This document shows positions 34,449 to 42,599 of a stretch of DNA of 64,000 nt, one piece after another. The stretch spans positions 62,001 through 126,000 of the forward strand of contig JAWLDA010000005.1 of NCBI GenBank assembly GCA_041686855.1, in the 5' to 3' direction. Origin of the DNA: JAWLDA01 sp041686855 (GTDB taxonomy: Bacteria; Bacillota; Limnochordia; DTU080; RSA5). Each line of letters begins with the position of its first letter. Position 1 is the stretch's first letter. A model generated the notes under the pieces. That model was not told the origin of the DNA, ran no database searches, and was given only the letters and a program-made list of their open reading frames with translations. The position numbers and the translations under genes are program-made.

Positions 34449-35627
34449 CTAATGCGTAAAGAGTCGCAGACCGGTGAAGAACATGGCCATTTGGTACTCG
34501 TCAGCCGCGGCGATCACCTCTGCGTCGCGGGCGGAGCCGCCCGGCTGGACGACGTAGCGGGCTCCCGTCGCAGCTGCTCGATCGAGGTTGTCGCGGAAGG
34601 GGATGAACGCGTCGGAAGCGTACACGATGCCGCTGTGTTCGCGCATCCAGCCGCGTCGCTGCTCAGGCGTGACGGTGGGGACCGGGCCGGTGAAATTCTC
34701 CGCCAGCATCGCCTTTTCGGGATCCGTCAACGAGTCGAAACGGATGCACATGTCGATTGCGTTGTACTTCGCCGTGCGGGAGAGGTCGGGGAGGAACTCG
34801 GCGCCGGCGAAGACGGGATGGCGCCGCAGGAGCCAGGTCTCGGCCTTTTCGGCGGCAATGCGTGTGCAGTGAATGCGGGACTGCTGTCCGGCGCCGATTC
34901 CAATGGCTTGTCCTTCCCATGCGAACGCAATCGAGTTGGACTGGGTATACTTTAAAGCGATGAGCGCGACGACCGCATCCTCTGCCGCTTCCTCGGGGAT
35001 CGCCTTGTTTTGGGTCACGGCTTCCCCCAGCGTCTCGGGGGTGACGCGCGCGTCATTGCGCTCCTGTTCGAACGTGATGCCAAAGAGCTCGCGTCGCTCG
35101 GCCTGCGGTGGATTGTATTCTGGATCAATTTGCAGCATCAAGTACGAGCCCTTTCGCTTGGCCGATAAGATGGCCGCGGCTTCAGGCTCGTATCCCGGTG
35201 CGATAATGCCATCCGACACCTCTTTGACCAGGAGGGAAGCCGTTTGGGCGTCCACGACGTCGCTCAGAGCGATGAAATCGCCGAACGAGGAGACAGGGTC
35301 GGCGCCGCGAGCCCGTAGAAGTGCGGATGAGAGCGGGTTGGGCTCTACGTCCGCGGGGAGCAGGAGGGCTCTCTTGTCAAGGACGGTGAGTGGTCGTCCG
35401 ATCGCCGCACCGGCAGGGCTGACGTGTTTAAACGACGCTGCAGCCGGCTTCCCGAGGGAAGCGCGGAGCTCACGCACGAGTTGCCACGCATTGAGCGCGT
35501 CGAGCATGTTGATGTAACCCGGCTCCCCGTTGACGACTTTAAACGGGAAATCGCCATGGTTCATGAGTAAATGGGCTGTTTTCTGGTGAGGATTCGTACC
35601 GTACTTTAATTTCCGGGAGGCCGCCAT
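34449..35627 (-). CDS. Stand-alone AICAR transformylase (PurH C-terminal domain)
   Basis: A protein of about 392 residues matching only the formyltransferase half of PurH, which converts AICAR to FAICAR with 10-formyl-THF in purine synthesis. It begins KLKYGTNPHQKTA, the family signature, and contains AASFKHVSPAGAAIG, KYTQSNSIAF, IGAGQQSRIHCTRIAAEKA and a C-terminal QPGGSARDAEVIAAADEY. The usual N-terminal IMP cyclohydrolase domain is absent, so cyclisation must be done by a separate protein. The start is ATG 35627, with AAGGA nine bases upstream. No other purine gene is in the window. Confidence 0.88.
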   Translation of the reverse strand: MAASRKLKYGTNPHQKTAHLLMNHGDFPFKVVNGEPGYINMLDALNAWQLVRELRASLGKPAAASFKHVSPAGAAIGRPLTVLDKRALLLPADVEPNPLSSALLRARGADPVSSFGDFIALSDVVDAQTASLLVKEVSDGIIAPGYEPEAAAILSAKRKGSYLMLQIDPEYNPPQAERRELFGITFEQERNDARVTPETLGEAVTQNKAIPEEAAEDAVVALIALKYTQSNSIAFAWEGQAIGIGAGQQSRIHCTRIAAEKAETWLLRRHPVFAGAEFLPDLSRTAKYNAIDMCIRFDSLTDPEKAMLAENFTGPVPTVTPEQRRGWMREHSGIVYASDAFIPFRDNLDRAAATGARYVVQPGGSARDAEVIAAADEYQMAMFFTGLRLFTH

Positions 35628-35715
35628 ACACTTCAATCCTTTCCAGTGGTTCCGACCATGAAAAAGTTAGCACCGTTATGTTACCATATTGACGACACGA
35701 TAGACTTTATAGGCG

Positions 35716-37005
35716 GTGTTTTATATCTCCGACCAACAACCGACCACAAAGACGAGTAATCCCAAACGGCGCCGGCCACGCAAGCGAACGCGCACTCGGC
35801 GACCCAAGCGTCCGGCTGGAGAGGTTGTCGTTAACGAGGGCACATCGTTTAGCGAGCTCGCCCTCTCAGAGGAGTTGCTGGGCGCCCTCCAGGAGCTTGG
35901 GTTTGAACGGGCGACCCCGATCCAAGCGGGGACGATACCGGTCGCGCTCGAGGGCCGTGATTTGATTGGACAAGCTCAAACGGGGAGCGGCAAGACGGCT
36001 GCCTACGGTTTGGCAATGTTGCAGCGCCTTCCCCGCGCTCGTCAAGGAGTTGAAGGGCTGGTCATCTGTCCGACCCGCGAGCTGGCGGCACAGGTGACCG
36101 CGGAGTTGGACCGTCTCGCCGGGGCGATTGATGTCCGACTGCTTGCGGCGGTCGGGGGTCACGATATTTCGATTCAATCCGCTGCATTGCAGCACGGTGT
36201 CGACATTGTCGTCGGAACTCCTGGTCGGCTCATGGACCTCATGTATCGCGGGGCGCTGGACTTAGGCGCTGTGAGCATCACGGTGCTCGATGAAGCGGAC
36301 GAGATGCTTAAGATGGGCTTTATCGACGATGTAGAGATGATCCTGTCGTGCTTGCCGGTCGAACGGCAAACGCTGCTTTTTTCGGCGACCATGCCTGATC
36401 GGTTGCGCCGATTGGCTCAAAGCTTCCTCCGCAACGCTGCCCACATCACTGTAGAGAACACGCGCGAGAACCTACCTGATATTGATCAGCGCTACGCCAC
36501 TGTCACAGGTGACGAGCGTGACCGCACTCTATGCGCTGTCTTAAAAGGGGTAGCCAAGGGACAAGCCATCGTCTTTTGTCGGACCAAGTCCCGCGTGCAC
36601 CACGTCACCCGCGTCATTTCCTCGCGGTTTGAGAAGGTTGGATCGATCGAAGGCGACATGTCGCAACAGGAGCGCGACCGCATGATGCGACTCTTTCGGC
36701 GGGGACAGGTGCATATCTTGGTCGCCACGGATGTCCTTGCCCGAGGCATCGACGTGCAGAACGTCGCATGTGTGATCAATTACGATTGCCCCCGAGACGC
36801 CGACACCTACGTCCACCGGGTGGGACGGACCGCGAGAGCCGGAGCGAGCGGGTCGGCCGTCACGCTCATCGAGCCGGGTGAGAGACGGCTCCTGCGTTCG
36901 ATTGAGAAACGCGTCGGCAAGCTAACCCCCCTACGCCCTTCGGACCTAAATGGTCACGCCCTGCGTGAGTCCGGGTTTACTCCTCTCGAGCTCGATAACG
37001 CGTAA
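35716..37005 (+). CDS. DEAD-box ATP-dependent RNA helicase
   Basis: A 429-residue helicase with a strongly basic N-terminal tail (RRRPRKRTRTRRPKRP) and the full DEAD-box core. The Q-motif region is LGFERATPIQAGTIP, motif I AQTGSGKT, Ia PTRELAAQ, motif II VLDEADEML, motif III FSATMP, then ATDVLARGIDV and HRVGRTARAG. There is no long C-terminal RNA-binding domain, so it resembles a minimal CshA/RhlE-type enzyme that remodels ribosomes or mRNA. The GTG start at 35716 lacks a good ribosome site, so a short or leaderless arrangement, or a later start, is possible. It is divergent from the purine gene. Confidence 0.88.
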   Translation: MFYISDQQPTTKTSNPKRRRPRKRTRTRRPKRPAGEVVVNEGTSFSELALSEELLGALQELGFERATPIQAGTIPVALEGRDLIGQAQTGSGKTAAYGLAMLQRLPRARQGVEGLVICPTRELAAQVTAELDRLAGAIDVRLLAAVGGHDISIQSAALQHGVDIVVGTPGRLMDLMYRGALDLGAVSITVLDEADEMLKMGFIDDVEMILSCLPVERQTLLFSATMPDRLRRLAQSFLRNAAHITVENTRENLPDIDQRYATVTGDERDRTLCAVLKGVAKGQAIVFCRTKSRVHHVTRVISSRFEKVGSIEGDMSQQERDRMMRLFRRGQVHILVATDVLARGIDVQNVACVINYDCPRDADTYVHRVGRTARAGASGSAVTLIEPGERRLLRSIEKRVGKLTPLRPSDLNGHALRESGFTPLELDNA

Positions 37006-37006
37006 A

Positions 37007-37039
37007 CCTCGCCTAACCCTCGCGGAACCCTCGCGTTGC
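37007..37039 (+). repeat. 11-bp tandem repeat, three copies
   Basis: CCTCGCCTAAC, CCTCGCGGAAC and CCTCGCGTTGC in direct succession, beginning two bases after the helicase stop codon. Confidence 0.7.
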
Positions 37040-37080
37040 CCTACCGGCAAAACAAACATGACACAAACATTACACATTTG

Positions 37081-37109
37081 TTGACCTAGAGTAGGCCCCG
37101 TGTTAGGGT
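37081..37109 (+). promoter_or_regulatory. Promoter of amtB-glnK
   Basis: TTGACC (37081-37086), exactly 17 bases, then TAGGGT (37104-37109). The predicted transcript starts about ten bases before the GlnR-type box. Confidence 0.55.
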
Positions 37110-37124
37110 TTTACCAACGTTCGA

Positions 37125-37141
37125 TGTAAGGAAAGTTTACA
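37125..37141 (+). promoter_or_regulatory. GlnR/TnrA-type nitrogen operator
   Basis: TGTAA, seven bases, TTACA: a perfect match to the TGTNA-N7-TNACA box of Bacillus GlnR and TnrA, inside a longer perfect inverted repeat (CGATGTAA and TTACATCG). It lies just downstream of the predicted transcription start, a position that suits repression by GlnR when nitrogen is plentiful. Confidence 0.7.
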
Positions 37142-37177
37142 TCGATCAAAATCCTTGACATGAGAGGGTGTCGGGCG

Positions 37178-38518
37178 TTGGAAGTAGATGTTGATGTGAT
37201 CGTGTCGACGTTGTGGGTCCTGATGGCTGCATTCATGGTCTTTTTGATGCATGCCGGTTTTGCTATGGTCGAGAGTGGCTTCGCGCGGACCAAGAACGTC
37301 GTCAATGTCCTCATGAAGAACGTGGGTACGGTCGCTATCGGAGCCATTGCGTACTTCGTTGTGGGATTTGCGTTCATGTTCGGCGAAAGCGCATCGGGTC
37401 TCATTGGATTGAGCAACTTCGCGCTCCGCGGAATTGAGGCGCTCGACTTCGGCATCCCTGGTATGCCGTTCTTCGTCTTTCAAGCCATGTTTGCGGCGAC
37501 GTGCGCCACCATCGTCTCAGGAGCAGTCGCTGAGCGCGTGCGCCTGGGGGCTTACTTCCTCTTCACACTAGCTATGACGACATTTATCTATCCAGTAGTC
37601 GGTCATTGGGTCTGGGGCGGTGGGTGGCTGGCCGCACTCGGTTTCTACGATTTTGCCGGATCCACGGTGGTGCACTCCGTTGGTGCCTGGGGCGCCCTCC
37701 TCTTTGCTGCGGTGCTCGGACCAAGGGTCGGCAAGTATCACGAGGACGGTACGCCGCAGCCCATGTTTGCCCACAGTCTGCCACTGGGGGCGTTGGGCGT
37801 CTTTATCCTGTGGTTTGGTTGGTTTGGCTTCAACGGGGGATCGACAATTGACGGCACTACGCAGACACTCGCCGCGATTATCGGCGTCACTCTTATGGGC
37901 GGTGCCGCGGGAGCCCTCGCCGCAATGGTTATTTCACACCTGCGTTACGGGCACTCCGACGCCAGCCTAACCTTAAACGGCCTTTTGGCCGGTTTGGTGG
38001 GGATCACGGCGGGAGCGAATGTGTTTACCCTCCCCTCGGCGCTCATCATTGGCGCCATCTCCGGAGTGCTCCTCGTCTTCGCCGTTGAGATTATCGATCG
38101 TGTGCTCAAAATTGACGATGTGGTCGGCGCTATCTCCGTTCACGGCGTGTGTGGGGCCTTCGGCACGCTGGCGGTCGGGCTCTTCTCGGTCGAAGGTGGA
38201 CTCTTTTACGGAGGCGGTCTAGGACTCTTGGGAGTGCAGGCTCTCGGGGTCTTAACGGTCTTTGGGTGGACGGCACTCGTCTCACTGGTCTTACTAAAGG
38301 TGGTAGGCGCCACGGTTGGTCTACGAGTGCACGAGACCGAAGAGGTCCAAGGCCTCGACTTGGCAGAGCACGGAATGATTGCCTACGGCGACATGATGAT
38401 TCACAACCTCAGTGACTTCCGCCGATCGGTGAATACCCATAGCGCCTCTAACCGCAGCGCTTATCCCGATCGCGTTCGCTTGGATCAAGGCCTTGAGAAG
38501 GAGCCGATGACGCCATGA
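37178..38518 (+). CDS. amtB: Ammonium transporter
   Basis: A protein of about 446 residues with eleven hydrophobic segments. Family blocks include HAGFAMVESGFARTKN near the N-terminus, AVAERVRLGAYFLF, GHWVWGGGWLA, DFAGSTVVHSVGAWGAL (pore His), LWFGWFGFNGGS and ISVHGVCGAFGTLAVG (second pore His). It conducts ammonium into the cell and is blocked by the P-II protein encoded next, whose ATG overlaps its stop codon. A TTG at 37178 with GAGGG nine bases upstream is preferred to an ATG at 37160 that has no ribosome site. Control by a GlnR-type operator is suggested by the box upstream. Confidence 0.9.
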   Translation: MEVDVDVIVSTLWVLMAAFMVFLMHAGFAMVESGFARTKNVVNVLMKNVGTVAIGAIAYFVVGFAFMFGESASGLIGLSNFALRGIEALDFGIPGMPFFVFQAMFAATCATIVSGAVAERVRLGAYFLFTLAMTTFIYPVVGHWVWGGGWLAALGFYDFAGSTVVHSVGAWGALLFAAVLGPRVGKYHEDGTPQPMFAHSLPLGALGVFILWFGWFGFNGGSTIDGTTQTLAAIIGVTLMGGAAGALAAMVISHLRYGHSDASLTLNGLLAGLVGITAGANVFTLPSALIIGAISGVLLVFAVEIIDRVLKIDDVVGAISVHGVCGAFGTLAVGLFSVEGGLFYGGGLGLLGVQALGVLTVFGWTALVSLVLLKVVGATVGLRVHETEEVQGLDLAEHGMIAYGDMMIHNLSDFRRSVNTHSASNRSAYPDRVRLDQGLEKEPMTP

Positions 38519-38853
38519 AAAAGATCGAAGCGGTGATTCGCCCTGAGCGGATTGAAACGGTGAAGTCGGCGCTCGCACAAATCGGCGTGCGGGGCTTGAC
38601 GGCCACCGAGGCCATCGGTTCGGGAAACCAGCGCGGCAAAGCCCACACGTATCGCGGGAGCACGTATACCATCGATCTCCTGCCAAAGATTCGCTTGGAG
38701 TTAATCGTCGCCGACGATGACGTGCATCGAGTGGTCGATGCCCTATGCGATGCCGCCGCAACGGGTGAAGTGGGCGACGGAAAGATCTTTGTCTCGGCGA
38801 TCGAAGATGTGATTCGAATTAGGACGCGGGAAAAGGGCGAGGCGGCCATCTAA
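38515..38853 (+). CDS. glnK: Nitrogen regulatory P-II protein
   Basis: A 112-residue P-II trimer subunit that senses 2-oxoglutarate and ATP/ADP and plugs AmtB. It starts MKKIEAVIRPERIETVKSAL. The T-loop is GNQRGKAHTYRGSTYTIDLLPK (cited as RGKAHTYRG and STYTIDLLPK) and retains a Tyr at the position uridylylated in enterobacteria. The C-terminal signature GEVGDGKIFV is complete. Its ATG overlaps the amtB stop (ATGA), the classic arrangement. The symbol glnK rather than glnB rests on this linkage to amtB. Confidence 0.9.
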   Translation: MKKIEAVIRPERIETVKSALAQIGVRGLTATEAIGSGNQRGKAHTYRGSTYTIDLLPKIRLELIVADDDVHRVVDALCDAAATGEVGDGKIFVSAIEDVIRIRTREKGEAAI

Positions 38854-39021
38854 CGACACTCGTAACGCGGCATCCATGATGGGACACCATGAATCGAGAC
38901 CCATAACGATTTACAAAGGAATTGGTATCCCAGCACTCAAGAAAAACCACGCAGCCACTCAAAAGTGTCCACGCAGTCTTCCAACTGTAGAGACGACGGT
39001 GCATTGTATCAAGGCTAACGA

Positions 39022-39062
39022 GAGCGCATCTCCTCGGGTTTCCTGAGGGGAGGCGCTCTTTT
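39022..39062 (+). terminator. Intrinsic terminator downstream of glnK
   Basis: Outer arms GAGCGC and GCGCTC, inner arms CTCCTC and GAGGGGAG, directly followed by TTTT. It lies about 170 bases after glnK. Confidence 0.65.
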
Positions 39063-39093
39063 GACCTTGTGTGCTTGTGAGCCGGAGTCTCGT

Positions 39094-39213
39094 GAGCTGG
39101 TGCTGAGGACTAGTGCCAGGCGAACATTTTTGGAGAGCTGGTGCCGAGAAGCGGTCTCTTGAAACCGAGAGTCCTGTGAGCTGATGCCGAGAAGCGGTGT
39201 CTTGGAACCTCGG
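39094..39213 (+). repeat. Degenerate tandem repeat of about 43 bp, three copies
   Basis: Three units begin with GAGCTGGTGC-type sequence at 39094, 39135 and 39178. The last two share GCCGAGAAGCGGT and CTTG-AACC. Confidence 0.6.
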
Positions 39214-39459
39214 CCGAGCCACCTGGGGACTTGCAATCGAAAATCGAACTCCAACTGTCGTTGGGCGCGACGATAAGCGTCACAGTAGGCCGAGAGCCTG
39301 ATGGTTTGCGGCCGGTCTCTTGCGAGGCACGACTTTGTGAGTTCGGTGTAGTGGACTCCACCTACGCGCACCGCGGAGGGAGAAGTTGTGCGTCCATTGC
39401 TCCATGAGTTCGTCGCCAGTCCAATCGTCAGTATCAACTAGTTCAAGGGACTCTGTCTC

Positions 39460-40711
39460 TGGGCGCGGTTGTGATTCCCATCTGATGAGGAGCGATTCCC
39501 CGCCTGTGAGCAAGTGCTCCCCAGAATGAGGGCAACAACGGCGATGCCGCAGAAGTTGCGGAGGCTGGCTCAGGAGAGAGCGGATTGGCCAACGTCTGTA
39601 GCAGGGGATTAAGTTTCGCAGGTTCGCGGCCCTCGGTTCCGTACTGCGGGTAGACGGCGGAGGGCAGCGCGTCAGGGGCCCAAAACAGCTCAAGACAGCT
39701 CGAAACGGCAGTAGTTCCCATCTGATGAGGAGCGATTCCTCGCCTGTGAGCAAGTGCTCCCCAGAATGAGGGCAACAACGGCGAAACGACGGAGGTTGCA
39801 GAAGTTGGCTAAGGAGCGAGCGAATCGGCCAACGTCTGTAGCAGGGGCTTGAGTTTCGCAGGATCGCGGCCCTCGGCTCGGTACTGCGGTGAGATGGCGG
39901 AGGGCCGCGCGCCAACGGTCCAAGACAGCTCAAAACAGCTCAAAACCGCAGTAGTTCCCAACTGATGAGGAGCGACTCCCCGCCTGTGAGGAAATGCCCC
40001 CCAGAATGAGGGCAACAACGGCGAAACGACGGCAGGTTGCAGAAGTTGACTCAGGAGTGAGCGTTCGGCCAACGTCTGTAGCAGGGCTTTAAGTCTCGCA
40101 GGTTCGCGGCCCTCGGTTCCGTACTGCGGGTAGACGGCGGAGGGCAGCGCGCCAGGGGCCCAAAACAGCTCAAGACAGCTCAAAACGGCGGTGATTCCCA
40201 TCTGATGAGGAGCGATTCCCCGCCTGTGAGCAAGTGCTCCCCAGAAAGAGGGCAACAACGGCGAAACGACGGAGGTTGTGTAAGTTGGCTCAGGAGCGAG
40301 CGGATCGGCCAACGTCTGTAGCAGGGGATTAAGTTTCGCAGGTTCGCGGCCCTCGGTTCCGTACTGCGGGTAGACGGCGGAGGGCAGCGCGTCAGGGGCC
40401 CAAAACAGCTCAAGACAGCTCAAAACGGCAGTAGTTCCCATCTGATGAGGAGCGATTCCTCGCCTGTGAGCAAGTGCTCCCCAGAATGAGGGCAACAACG
40501 GCGAAATGACGGAGGTTGCGTAAGCTGGCTCAGGAGCGAGCGGATCGGCCAACGTCTGTAGCAGGGGATTAGGTTTCGCAGGTTCGCGGCCCTCGGTTCC
40601 GTACTGCGGGTAGACGGCGGAGGGCAGCGCGCCAGGGGCCCAGAACAGCTCAAAACAGCAGTAATCCCCATCTACTGAGGAGTGACTCCCCGCCTGTGAG
40701 CAAATGCCCCT
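39460..40711 (-). repeat. Tandem repeat array 2, 240-bp units, five copies plus partial, non-coding
   Basis: The marker TGATGAGGAGCGA occurs at about 39482, 39722, 39962, 40202 and 40442, an exact 240-base period, with a partial sixth unit near 40670. Read on the minus strand each unit has ATGGGAACTACTGCCG-like sequence, GAGGGCCGCGAACCTGCG, GCTACAGACGTTGG, GATCCGCTCGCTCC, GTTGTTGCCC, GGGGAGCACTTGCTCAC and GGCGGGGAATCGCTCC. These blocks occur in the same order in array 1 at 19.7 kb, which lies on the other strand. Because 240 is divisible by three, frames without stops persist (an apparent 344-residue product from 40843 to 39809). Several frames are open at once and array 1 does not preserve any of them, so I do not call a gene. 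Confidence 0.85.
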
Positions 40712-40807
40712 CACGAGCGGGGAATTCATGAGGGGACAATAGCCGTCGCCGTGCGGTGGGGGCTGGGACGGACGTAACTCTAGGTCATATCTGATTCGAA
40801 TATTGAT

Positions 40808-40858
40808 CAAACCGGCATCAAACCGGCATGAAACCGGATTCACGGATTCACGGATTCA
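40808..40858 (+). repeat. Adjacent 11-bp and 8-bp tandem repeats, three copies each
   Basis: CAAACCGGCAT, CAAACCGGCAT and GAAACCGGATT (40808-40840), then three CGGATTCA units (40835-40858), the two sets overlapping. Confidence 0.75.
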
Positions 40859-41108
40859 AATCGGGTTCGAATCCGGGGTGAATCCAGGGTATCGGCGCGT
40901 AAATCCGGGCCGATCCGGATAACGAACGTTGTGTAAATCTGAAGAAAGTTCGAGGTGCACCTGAAACAAACCTGAAGATAAGCTGAGGCAACGTGAGGCG
41001 AATCGGGGAGACTCCGAAGTAAACCTAAAGCAAACTTTGGAGCAGTCTGAAGTATTCTTGCAACAACCCTGAGGTAACGATGATATAACCAAAAGCTAAA
41101 CATGATGT

Positions 41109-41197
41109 AACCCTCAGGCAACCACACGGTAACCGTTAGGAAACAGCACGGTAACCCTCAGGAAACCGCACGGTAACCCTCAAGGTAACCGCAAGGT
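41109..41197 (+). repeat. 22-bp tandem repeat, four copies
   Basis: Units of AACC(C/G)T(C/T)AGG, five or six bases, GCACGGT start at 41109, 41131, 41153 and 41175, the last being 23 bases. It lies about 65 bases upstream of the KBL-type start codon. Confidence 0.75.
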
Positions 41198-41261
41198 AAA
41201 CCCGAGGTACGCGATCAGCGCGACACCTGAGCTCTTCTTATGGAAAGGGTGAAAGGGAATC

Positions 41262-42464
41262 GTGAGCGCCGAAGGATTAGAGCGTCGCATCACGGAGGAA
41301 CTCGAAGCGTCACGTGAAGCTGGAACGTTCAAAGAGCTGAGATCGTTGGAGAGTCCGACGGGCCCGGTCGTACAGGTCGACGGGCGTGATAACGTGCTGA
41401 TGTTGTGCTCTAACAATTACTTGGGTCTGGCGGATCATCCCGACGTGGTGGAAGCGGGGATTCGCGGTCTCCAAGCGTATGGGGCGGGGACAGCTTCGGT
41501 CCGATTTATCTGCGGAACGTTCGACGTGCACCGTCGGCTCGAGGAGCGGCTCGCCCACTTCTTCGGAACCGAATCTGCGCTGACGTACGTCTCGTGTTGG
41601 AATGCAAACGAGGGGCTCATCCCGGCGATTGCGGGCGATGGAGATGTTATCTTGTCAGATGCGTTGAACCACGCCAGCATCATCGACGCATGTCGCTTGG
41701 CACGCGGCGCTGAGCGCGTCGTGTACAAACACGGCGACATGTCCGATTTGAAGCGTCATCTCCAGGCTCACCAAGGGAAGCGCACACGCCTGATCGTCAC
41801 GGACGGCGTCTTTAGCATGGAAGGTGACCTGGCGGACTTGCCGACCATTTGCGATTTAGCAGAGGAGTACGCCGCGATCGTTGTCGTGGATGACTCTCAC
41901 GGCACGGGCGTCTTGGGACCGACAGGCCGAGGCACGGCCGAACACTTTGGCGTGATGGACCGCATCGATATCACGACGAGCACCTTGGGCAAGGCATTGG
42001 GGGGCGCGGCCGGTGGCTTCGTCGCAGCCAAGAGATGCCTCATCGACTACCTGATACAGCGCTCACGCCCGCAGCTCTTCTCCAACGCTTTGCCGCCTAC
42101 CGTCGCATCGAGCGCGCTGGCGGCGCTCGAAGTGTTGGAGCGCGAACCCGAGCGGGTCGCCCGCCTCCACCAAAACGCACGCTACTTTCGCAGAGAGCTC
42201 CGCCGCATCGGTTACGCTCCCCTTGAAAGCGCCTCGGCGATCGTCCCCGTTATCGTGGGCGAGACAGCGCGTGCCATCCAGCTCAGCCGGAGACTCTACG
42301 AGTACGGCGTCTTTGTGATTGGCTTCGGCTACCCCGTTGTGCCGGAAGGGAGCGCTCGATTACGCGTGCAACTCAGCGCGGCGCACACGAGAGAGCAACT
42401 CGACCGGGCCCTTGAAGCCTTTGACAAGTTGCGGTGTCACGATTCCTTCCGAGGCCAGTTGTGA
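41262..42464 (+). CDS. kbl: Alpha-oxoamine synthase (2-amino-3-ketobutyrate CoA ligase / AONS type)
   Basis: A 400-residue PLP enzyme of the alpha-oxoamine synthase family that condenses an amino acid with an acyl-CoA. LCSNNYLGLADHPDV, SVRFICGTFDVHRRLE, DDSHGTGVLGPTGRG and TTSTLGKALGG (PLP Lys244) are the family blocks. FICGT and HGTGVLG favour glycine C-acetyltransferase (KBL), which splits 2-amino-3-ketobutyrate during threonine breakdown. No threonine dehydrogenase gene is adjacent, and 8-amino-7-oxononanoate synthase remains possible. The GTG at 41262 has AAAGGG a few bases upstream. It is preceded by a repeat-filled spacer. Confidence 0.85.
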   Translation: MSAEGLERRITEELEASREAGTFKELRSLESPTGPVVQVDGRDNVLMLCSNNYLGLADHPDVVEAGIRGLQAYGAGTASVRFICGTFDVHRRLEERLAHFFGTESALTYVSCWNANEGLIPAIAGDGDVILSDALNHASIIDACRLARGAERVVYKHGDMSDLKRHLQAHQGKRTRLIVTDGVFSMEGDLADLPTICDLAEEYAAIVVVDDSHGTGVLGPTGRGTAEHFGVMDRIDITTSTLGKALGGAAGGFVAAKRCLIDYLIQRSRPQLFSNALPPTVASSALAALEVLEREPERVARLHQNARYFRRELRRIGYAPLESASAIVPVIVGETARAIQLSRRLYEYGVFVIGFGYPVVPEGSARLRVQLSAAHTREQLDRALEAFDKLRCHDSFRGQL

Positions 42465-42512
42465 AAGAGTCGTCCAGTAACATCACGATGATCTAAGAAG
42501 AGCATCAGGGGG

Positions 42513-42588
42513 ACCTACGCAGAACAGCACGATCACCTACGAATTACAGCACTATGAACTACGAAACAGCACTAATCACCTACGAAAG
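42513..42588 (+). repeat. 22-bp tandem repeat, three and a half copies
   Basis: Units ACCTACG, five or six bases, ACAGCAC, three bases start at 42513, 42535 and 42557 (22, 22 and 21 bases). A partial fourth unit at 42578 merges into the ribosome site of the next gene. Confidence 0.75.
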
Positions 42589-42599
42589 GGCGGTTGACG

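Larger units (their letters stand above)
38854..39459. other. Gene-free stretch between glnK and array 2
   Basis: It holds the terminator at 39022-39062, a 43-bp degenerate direct repeat at 39094-39213, and otherwise unique sequence. The minus-strand open frames crossing it have no ribosome sites and continue into the repeat array. Confidence 0.45.
40712..41261. other. Spacer of micro-repeats between array 2 and the KBL-type gene
   Basis: About 550 gene-free bases. It holds an 11-bp repeat (40808-40840), an 8-bp repeat (40835-40858) and a 22-bp repeat (41109-41197). The sequence between them is made of degenerate AAACC- and GGTAAC-type words. No promoter stands out. Confidence 0.5.

Noticed and set aside
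37060..37080. A second GlnR box upstream of the amtB -35
   Set aside because: Half-sites resembling TTACA are present, but no pair has the seven-base spacing.
39809..40843. A 344-residue open frame made of 80-residue repeats on the minus strand
   Set aside because: The 240-bp period is divisible by three, so open frames persist by chance. Other frames over the same DNA are also open, no convincing ribosome site was seen, and the related array 1 does not keep the frame.
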